Origin: Chloroflexota bacterium
GTDB lineage: Bacteria; Chloroflexota; UBA6077
Direction of reading: 5' to 3'
DNA length: 32,442 bases
NCBI GenBank assembly: GCA_021845945.1
Contig: JAJZRD010000020.1
Coordinates: forward strand, 1-32,442
The notes beneath the pieces were generated by a model that saw nothing but the letters and a program-made list of their open reading frames with translations, ran no database searches and was not told the DNA's origin. The position numbers and the translations under genes were made by a program. Shown in pieces: positions 23,802 through 29,232 of the stretch; position 1 is the stretch's first letter; each line of letters opens with the position of its first letter.

Positions 23802-25814
23802 ATGGTCCTCGTTTTCTTCGTCTACGGCCTCGCTTTCTTCTCCATGGGATTCGCCATTGCCCTGGAATCTCGCCAGTCCAGCGGCCTCCGGCTGGCCAAC
23901 AGCCTCCCCTTCCTGGCAACCTTCGGGATACTCCACGCCCTCACCGAGTGGTCGGACATGCTGCTCTTGCTCGAGTCGGCAGACCCCTCGTTCTTCAGTC
24001 TGGAGGCCGTGCGGCTCGTCCGCACCCTGCTGCTCGGCCTATCCACTCTAGCCCTGGTCCAGTTCGGCTGCAGCCTCCTCATCAGCAGGGCTGAGGGCTC
24101 AGGACCGAGCACCGAGCAGCGCGAGAACGGTTCTCGATCCTCAATCCTCACTCCTCAGCCCTGGTTACGGTTCGCCCCCATAGTGCTGGGGCTGGCCTGG
24201 GTTGCGACCCTGGCGCTGCTGGCCATCGGCGGATACCCCGTCGGGAGCCGCCAATGGCTCACCCACGCCGACATCTGGGCCAGGTTCCTGCTCTACCTGC
24301 CCGGGTCGCTGCTGGCGGGCGCCGGGCTCGCCTACGAGGCCCGCCGGCTGGAGAAGGCCGATTTCCGCCAGATCGCCCGAGATGCCCGCCTCGCCGCGGC
24401 CACCTTCCTGCTGAACGCGGTGGTGGCGGGCCTGGTGGTCCCGCCGGGGCAGCAGCTGTTCGCGTCGATCCTCAACTACGACAACTTCCAGGCCCTGTTC
24501 GGGATCCCCGTGCAGCTGATCCGCGCCCTCTCCGCCGCGGCGATAGCCTTCTTCGTGCTGCGGGTGCTGCTGGTCTTCCGCATCCAGTCGGCGCGACAGG
24601 TGGAGGAGGCGAACCGCCGCCAACTGCAGGCCCAGCAGGAGGCGCTGGAGATCCAGCGACGCGCCCAGGCAGAGCTGGAGGAGAGGATCCAGCGGCGGAC
24701 GGCCGAGATCACCCTCCGCAACCGGCAGCTGACGGCCGTCAACAGCATAGCCGCCGCCATCAACCGCTCCTTCGAGCTGCGGGAGATTCTCAACCTGACG
24801 TTGGAAAGGATCCTGGAGGCCCTGGATGCGGAGGGGGGAGGGATCTTTCTCTCCAGCCAGGTGGGCTGCGACCCCTCCACCCAGCTCTGGAGGGATATGC
24901 CCGAGGATCTGGTCAAGACGCTGGCTACCCTGCGGTTCGACACGGTCGTGGTGGCCCAGATGGAGGAGCGGGTGTTCCTCACGGCGCCCCTGAAAGCCAA
25001 GGGCCGCACAGTAGGGGTGATCTGCGTGACCAGGGCCAGGGACTCCGAGTTCGATACCGAGGATGGAAGGCTGCTCACGGCCATCGGCCATCAGGTGAGC
25101 GTGGCCGTCGAGAACGCGCGGCTCTTCTGCCAGGTTCAGAACGTGGCGGCCCTGGAGGAGAGGGAGCGGATCGCCCGCGAGATGCACGATGGCATCGCCC
25201 AGGTGGTCGGCTTCCTGAACCTAAAGACCCGGGTGGTCCAACAGCTGGTGGCCGGTGGCAGGCTGGGGCAGGCGGAGGCCGAGCTGACCCAGATGCAGAA
25301 GATCGTCCAGGAGGCCTACACCGACATACGCCAGTCCATCCTCAGCCTCCGCACGGCTACCGAGCTGGAGCGGGGCCTGGAGTCCGCCATCCGGGACAGC
25401 GCCACCGACTTCGCCGAGCAGAACTCCATTCCGGTGGAGCTGACCCTGGCCGAGAAGGAAGATGTGTCCTTCCCTGCCGAGGCCGAGGTGCAGATGGTCC
25501 GCATCGTCCAGGAGGCGCTGGCCAACGTCCGGAAGCACTCCCGAGCCAACAAGGTATGGATCCGGCTGGCACGCCGCGACGGCGAGGGTATTCTGACCGT
25601 AGAGGACGACGGCATCGGGTTCGACCTCTCCCAGGCGGAGGGGAAGAAGCGCCGCTGCTTCGGGCTGGAGACCATGCGGGAGAGAGCCGAATCGGTCGGC
25701 GCTCGCCTGGAGGTCGTCTCCATTCCGGGCGAGGGCACCAGAATCCAGGTGAGGTTCCCCTTTGAGCAACGAGCAACAGAACCGAGAGCGATCTCTCAGA
25801 ATACTGCTGGTTGA
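23802..25814 (+). CDS. Membrane sensor histidine kinase, HisKA_3/NarL type with GAF domain
   Basis: A 670-residue protein. About six membrane helices fill residues 1-260 (FFVYGLAFFSMGFAIALE, ILHALTEWSDMLL, IVLGLAWVATLALLAIGG, AIAFFVLRVLLVF). A coiled coil (265-305) joins them to a GAF domain (about 320-445). The HisKA_3 dimerisation domain carries the phosphoacceptor His462 in RIAREMHDGIAQVVGFL, and the HATPase has QEALANVRKHS (N box) and EDDGIGFD (G box). It phosphorylates a NarL-type regulator, evidently the next gene, whose start lies 53 bases inside this gene. Residues ~95-121 (RAEGSGPSTEQRENGSRSS onward) between helices are a repeat-derived insert (24088-24161). The N-terminal signal it senses is unknown; nearby cytochromes suggest redox or respiration. 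Confidence 0.9.
   Translation: MVLVFFVYGLAFFSMGFAIALESRQSSGLRLANSLPFLATFGILHALTEWSDMLLLLESADPSFFSLEAVRLVRTLLLGLSTLALVQFGCSLLISRAEGSGPSTEQRENGSRSSILTPQPWLRFAPIVLGLAWVATLALLAIGGYPVGSRQWLTHADIWARFLLYLPGSLLAGAGLAYEARRLEKADFRQIARDARLAAATFLLNAVVAGLVVPPGQQLFASILNYDNFQALFGIPVQLIRALSAAAIAFFVLRVLLVFRIQSARQVEEANRRQLQAQQEALEIQRRAQAELEERIQRRTAEITLRNRQLTAVNSIAAAINRSFELREILNLTLERILEALDAEGGGIFLSSQVGCDPSTQLWRDMPEDLVKTLATLRFDTVVVAQMEERVFLTAPLKAKGRTVGVICVTRARDSEFDTEDGRLLTAIGHQVSVAVENARLFCQVQNVAALEERERIAREMHDGIAQVVGFLNLKTRVVQQLVAGGRLGQAEAELTQMQKIVQEAYTDIRQSILSLRTATELERGLESAIRDSATDFAEQNSIPVELTLAEKEDVSFPAEAEVQMVRIVQEALANVRKHSRANKVWIRLARRDGEGILTVEDDGIGFDLSQAEGKKRRCFGLETMRERAESVGARLEVVSIPGEGTRIQVRFPFEQRATEPRAISQNTAG
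24088..24161. repeat. 74-bp inverted-repeat insertion inside a kinase gene
   Basis: GGGCTGAGG (24088-24096) and CCTCAGCCC (24153-24161) are perfect terminal inverted repeats. Between them are GGGCTCAGGACCGAGCACC text like that at 1530-1577 and the near-palindrome CGAGAACGGTTCTCG. The kinase reading frame passes through without a stop and makes a hydrophilic loop. Confidence 0.5.
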
Positions 25815-26445
25815 CGACCACGCCCTCTTTCGCGCCGGCATCGCCAGCCTTCTGGCCTTCCGCCAGGATGTAGAGGTGGTGGGCCAGGCAGAGAACGGAC
25901 AGGAGGCGCTGGAGCTGGCCCGAAGGCTGCAGCCCGACCTGGTCCTCATGGACCTCCACATGCCCGGAATGGACGGCATCGAGGCGACCCGCCAGATCAG
26001 ATCGGAGCTGCCCGAAGTGAAGGTGGTCATGCTCACCGTGTCGGACCAGGACCGGGACCTCTTCGAGGCGATAAAGAACGGGGCCCACGGCTACCTGCTG
26101 AAGAACCTGGAGCCGGAGGAGCTGTTCGAGTACCTGGCAGGGGTCTCCCGCGGCGAGGCTCCCATCTCCCGCCTCATGGCCACCAAGCTGCTGAGCGAGT
26201 TCGCCGCCCAGGCCTCCCGGGCCAAGGAGCCCTCGGCGTCGGAGCCCAGCGGTGAGCTGACGCCCAGGGAGAGGGAGGTATTGAAGCTGGTGGCCTCGGG
26301 AGCCACCAACCGGGAGATCGCCGCCGCCCTCACCCTCACCGAGAACACCGTCAAGAACCACCTGCGCAACATCCTCGAGAAGCTGCACCTGGAGAACCGG
26401 GTGCAGGCCGCCGCCTACGCCCTCAAGATGGGTCTGAACGAGTAG
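25762..26445 (+). CDS. NarL/FixJ-family response regulator
   Basis: A 227-residue regulator starting at TTG 25762 inside the kinase gene, with AGGTGAGG six bases upstream. The receiver domain is complete: VDD (Asp18, Asp19), phosphoacceptor Asp64 in VLMDLHMPGMDG, Thr92 in MLTVSD and Lys114 in GYLLKN. A linker rich in Ala/Ser/Glu (about 145-163) leads to the LuxR-type DNA-binding domain: LTPREREVLKLVASGATNREIAAALTLTENTVKNHLRNILEKL. It should bind DNA as a dimer after phosphorylation by the kinase encoded upstream, with which it is translationally coupled. Target genes may include the next gene and the cytochrome operon downstream; a paired AGGACTA/TAGTCCT site lies right after it (26475-26505). 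Confidence 0.93.
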   Translation: MSNEQQNRERSLRILLVDDHALFRAGIASLLAFRQDVEVVGQAENGQEALELARRLQPDLVLMDLHMPGMDGIEATRQIRSELPEVKVVMLTVSDQDRDLFEAIKNGAHGYLLKNLEPEELFEYLAGVSRGEAPISRLMATKLLSEFAAQASRAKEPSASEPSGELTPREREVLKLVASGATNREIAAALTLTENTVKNHLRNILEKLHLENRVQAAAYALKMGLNE

Positions 26446-26467
26446 AGACGCGACATGTCGCGTCTCT
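26444..26467. terminator. Perfect 24-bp palindrome overlapping the regulator stop codon
   Basis: AGAGACGCGACA (26444-26455) is followed without a loop by its exact complement TGTCGCGTCTCT (26456-26467). The TAG stop (26443-26445) runs into it. GTAGAGACGCGA-type palindromes are frequent intergenic repeats in some bacterial groups; here it may also end the kinase-regulator transcript. Confidence 0.5.
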
Positions 26468-26470
26468 CGT

Positions 26471-26505
26471 AGTCCGAAAGGACTAGCCCAAAGATAGTCC
26501 TTTCG
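26471..26505. promoter_or_regulatory. Competing inverted repeats (operator or attenuator-like)
   Basis: CGAAAGGACTA (26475-26485) and TAGTCCTTTCG (26495-26505) are perfect inverted arms with a nine-base loop. The first arm can instead pair locally as AGTCC-GAAA-GGACT (26471-26484). The AGGACTA/TAGTCCT halves are the kind of palindrome that NarL/DosR-type regulators bind, and a NarL-type gene ends just upstream. Function is inferred. Confidence 0.35.
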
Positions 26506-26604
26506 TGTCCCCAAGATAGCTAGCCGGGTGGATGGACGAAACCTTAGAGCAGGATTAGTATTTTGCTCGGGTTCGTTCCATAATGCACGATAGGCTGCTG
26601 CGCC

Positions 26605-26997
26605 ATGCCGAGGTCCAGGGTCTTCATCCTATACAGCCACGGCCTCTTCGCTCGGGGGGTACAGAGCCTCCTGGACCGAGAGGCTGAAGTAGAGGTGGTC
26701 GGCATGGAGCGGGATGATCGCCTGGCGCTGGAAGAGATCCGGCGGTTGCGGCCGGACGTGATCCTGGTGGACTCCAGCACCGCCCCTGAGGCGCACTGCT
26801 TGACCGTCTCCGGGATCTTCCAGGAGATCCCCGAGGCCCGGGTGATCACCCTCAGCCTGCGGGAGAACGGCATCGACGTCTACGACAAGCAGCGGATCAT
26901 CGCCGCCGGCCCCAGCGACCTGTTGCGGGTTCTCCGCAGGGGATCCGAGGCCGAGTCAAGAGTCGAAGGGCACGGAAACACAACCACTGGCGAGTAA
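26605..26997 (+). CDS. Stand-alone degenerate receiver (pseudo-receiver) protein
   Basis: A 130-residue protein with a receiver-like fold but no DNA-binding domain. Aligned with the upstream regulator, VDDHALFRAGIASLL becomes LYSHGLFARGVQSLL, so both metal-binding aspartates are replaced (Tyr10, Ser11). The phosphoacceptor position (Asp56 in PDVILVDSSTAP) and a Ser in place of the switch Thr (Ser84) remain. The conserved Lys is lost (RIIAAGPSDLL where GYLLKN is expected). Without the acidic pair, normal Mg-dependent phosphorylation is unlikely. It may bind a partner or be read by an unphosphorylated surface. ATG 26605 has no clear ribosome site. It lies between a kinase/regulator pair and the cytochrome genes on the same strand. 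Confidence 0.75.
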   Translation: MPRSRVFILYSHGLFARGVQSLLDREAEVEVVGMERDDRLALEEIRRLRPDVILVDSSTAPEAHCLTVSGIFQEIPEARVITLSLRENGIDVYDKQRIIAAGPSDLLRVLRRGSEAESRVEGHGNTTTGE

Positions 26998-27084
26998 CAA
27001 CTGGGGAGCGACGATCGGGGGTGAGGGAATCGGGCGATGCAGCCCCCCCACCCCCGGCCCCCAGAATGGTGGAGGGGAACGACG

Positions 27085-28347
27085 ATGTTCGGAATGCCGA
27101 GGCGACGATCCAAAGGGGTGCTGGTGGTCACCCTGATTTCGGCCTGCGCCGCCCTAATCCTGCTGGGGCAGATGTTCTCGCAGCCGGCCGGCGTGTATGC
27201 TGCGCCCTCGGAGCAGATCAAGCCGACCACTCACCCGGTGGAGGGACGGGAGAACTGCGTCATGTGCCATCAGCCCGGCGGAGGGGTCAAGCCCGCGCCG
27301 GCAGACCACGCCGGTCGCACCAAGGAGAGCTGCCTGACCTGCCACCAGGCCCAGGGCGCCGCACCCGCCGCGGCACCCGCCCAGCCGGCAGCCGCACCCG
27401 CCCAGCCCGCCGCGGCCCCCGCTCAGCAGCCCAAGCAGGAGCAGCCGCAGGCGCAACCCGCCGCGCCGGCGAAGCCGACGGTAGCCACCGACCCGGCCCC
27501 CGAGGCGGCCAAGGTGGACCTGGCCAGCGCCACGGCTACCTGCCGCACCTGCCACAACAAGCCGGAGTTCAACACAGTCTCCGAGGTCTCTTCCCGCCCC
27601 GACACGGTGAAGCAGCTGGAGTCGGACCGCACCTACGCCCACCGGGAGATCGCCTGCGTCACCTGCCACCTGGGCGATCCTCACAAGACCATGGCTCCGG
27701 TGACCAAAGAGTCCATCGCCGACGCCTGCGGCAGGTGCCACACGGCGGAGCGGCAGGAGCACGTCCAGAGCGTCCACGGCCAGAGCCTGGCCTCGGGCGG
27801 CAAGGATGCTGCCACCTGCATCGACTGTCACAGCACCCAGAACACCCCCCATTCCATCGCCAGGGTGCTCAGCCCGGACTCCCCGGCCTACCGGGGCAGC
27901 ATCGCCTCCACCTGCGCCAAGTGCCACGCCAAGACCGAGGTGATGCAGCAGTACGGCGTCCCCACCGAGGTGTACAAGACCTACATGACCACCTTCCACG
28001 GGAAGGCCAACGTGCTGAGCCCCTACGAGATAACTCAGCACCCCAAGGCCACCTGCGTTAACTGCCACGGCTACCACGACATCAGGGCCGGTAGCGATCC
28101 GAACTCGCCTGTCGCTCCCGCCAACCTGGCCAACACCTGCGGGGGCTGCCACCCCGGCGCCGGCGAGCGGTTCGCCAGCGGCTGGCTCGGCCACAAGGAA
28201 GCCACACCTCAGCAATTCCCCGTGGTGTACTTCGCCGAGCGGTTCTTCTTTTTCTTTACCAGCTCGGTCCTGACTTTCGGCTTCATCTTCATGGTAGCCC
28301 TGGAACTGGGGTCCTGGATCCTGCGGCGCAAGTCCGGCCAGCACTAG
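27085..28347 (+). CDS. Nine-heme membrane-anchored c-type cytochrome
   Basis: A 420-residue protein. I chose ATG 27085, with GGAGGGG seven bases upstream, over an in-frame ATG at 27037. Residues 11-30 are a signal or anchor helix. Nine CXXCH heme-c motifs begin at Cys58, 83, 153, 191, 215, 245, 277, 324 and 352. An Ala/Pro/Gln linker (about 91-140, with AAAPAQP repeats) separates the first two hemes from the other seven. A C-terminal helix (about 385-413) anchors it on the outer side, so the hemes lie outside the cytoplasm. Extra histidines may be distal ligands. The b-type cytochrome gene follows 10 bases on; together they look like a split quinol-oxidising module. Geobacter CbcL joins a nonaheme c region and a diheme b region in one chain, which this resembles. 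Confidence 0.9.
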   Translation: MFGMPRRRSKGVLVVTLISACAALILLGQMFSQPAGVYAAPSEQIKPTTHPVEGRENCVMCHQPGGGVKPAPADHAGRTKESCLTCHQAQGAAPAAAPAQPAAAPAQPAAAPAQQPKQEQPQAQPAAPAKPTVATDPAPEAAKVDLASATATCRTCHNKPEFNTVSEVSSRPDTVKQLESDRTYAHREIACVTCHLGDPHKTMAPVTKESIADACGRCHTAERQEHVQSVHGQSLASGGKDAATCIDCHSTQNTPHSIARVLSPDSPAYRGSIASTCAKCHAKTEVMQQYGVPTEVYKTYMTTFHGKANVLSPYEITQHPKATCVNCHGYHDIRAGSDPNSPVAPANLANTCGGCHPGAGERFASGWLGHKEATPQQFPVVYFAERFFFFFTSSVLTFGFIFMVALELGSWILRRKSGQH

Positions 28348-28357
28348 GAGAGCCCAC

Positions 28358-29230
28358 ATGAGCGACCTGGAAGACACTCAGACGACCGTCGGATCCGAGG
28401 ATAGCCTACACCCAACGCCGGGAGGAGGTTCGTCGATGGAGACTCAAGCGGCGAAAGTCGAGAGCCGCACCCAGACCATGCAACCTAACAAAGTGATCAA
28501 GCCCGGGTACGCCCCCGCGCGGATCGAGCCCGGCGCCTCGCCCTGCGACGACCGGTGGATCGTCCGCTTCACGGGCCACCAGCGGGCTCAGCACTTCATC
28601 ATGATGAGCTCGGTCCTGCTGCTGGTGTTTACCGGGATGCCTCAGAAGTTCTTCGAAGCCCCCTGGAGCCAGTGGCTGATCAACTTCTGGGGTGGCTTGG
28701 ACAGCGCGCGCACCATCCACCACGTGGCAGGGCTCGCCATGATCTTCTCGGGCCTCTACCACGTGGGCTACATCCTGGTAGGGATCCTCGTGCGCAAGGA
28801 GCCGGTGCCCATCTGGATGCTGCCCAGCCTCAAGGACTTCCGGGACTTCTTCCAGAACACCGGCTACTACCTGGGCATAAGCAAGGAGAAGGCCAAGTTC
28901 GGTCGCTTCAGCTACTTCGAGAAGTTCGACTACTTCGCCGTGTTCTGGGGCGTTCCCATCATGGGACTCACCGGGCTGATCCTGATGTTCCCGCTGCTGG
29001 CCACCAGGTTCCTCCCCGGCGTCACGGTCCCGGTCGCCACCATCGCCCACAGCGACGAGGCCATACTGGCCACAGGGTGGCTCTTCGTGGTGCACTTCTA
29101 CAATGCCCACTTCGCCCCCCACATCTTCCCGTTCAACAAGTCCATCTTCACCGGGCGGGTGGCAGAGACTCGCTACAAGAAAGAGCATCCACTGGAATAT
29201 GAGCAGAGGGTGGCGAACCAGGAGATCTAA
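28358..29230 (+). CDS. Membrane b-type cytochrome (FdnI/HydC/PhsC-like)
   Basis: A 290-residue protein with four membrane helices (about 77-93, 119-145, 190-217, 235-252) after a long hydrophilic N-terminus. Histidines that can bind b hemes lie in HQRAQHFIMM (His74/79), TIHHVAG (His121/122), GLYHVGY (His135) and VVHFYNAHFAPHIF (His246/251/255). The pattern fits the diheme b subunits of formate dehydrogenase, hydrogenase and thiosulfate reductase. It should take electrons from menaquinol and pass them to the nine-heme cytochrome encoded just upstream, or the reverse. There are two well-placed starts: ATG 28358 with AGGAG overlapping the previous stop, and ATG 28436 with GGAGGAGG. I kept the first. 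The kinase gene follows two bases after the stop. Confidence 0.88.
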   Translation: MSDLEDTQTTVGSEDSLHPTPGGGSSMETQAAKVESRTQTMQPNKVIKPGYAPARIEPGASPCDDRWIVRFTGHQRAQHFIMMSSVLLLVFTGMPQKFFEAPWSQWLINFWGGLDSARTIHHVAGLAMIFSGLYHVGYILVGILVRKEPVPIWMLPSLKDFRDFFQNTGYYLGISKEKAKFGRFSYFEKFDYFAVFWGVPIMGLTGLILMFPLLATRFLPGVTVPVATIAHSDEAILATGWLFVVHFYNAHFAPHIFPFNKSIFTGRVAETRYKKEHPLEYEQRVANQEI

Positions 29231-29232
29231 GG

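Noticed and set aside
27354..27480. CRISPR-like or tandem DNA repeat in the cytochrome gene
   Set aside because: The AAAPAQP repetition is a protein-level linker with irregular DNA units; no spacer structure.
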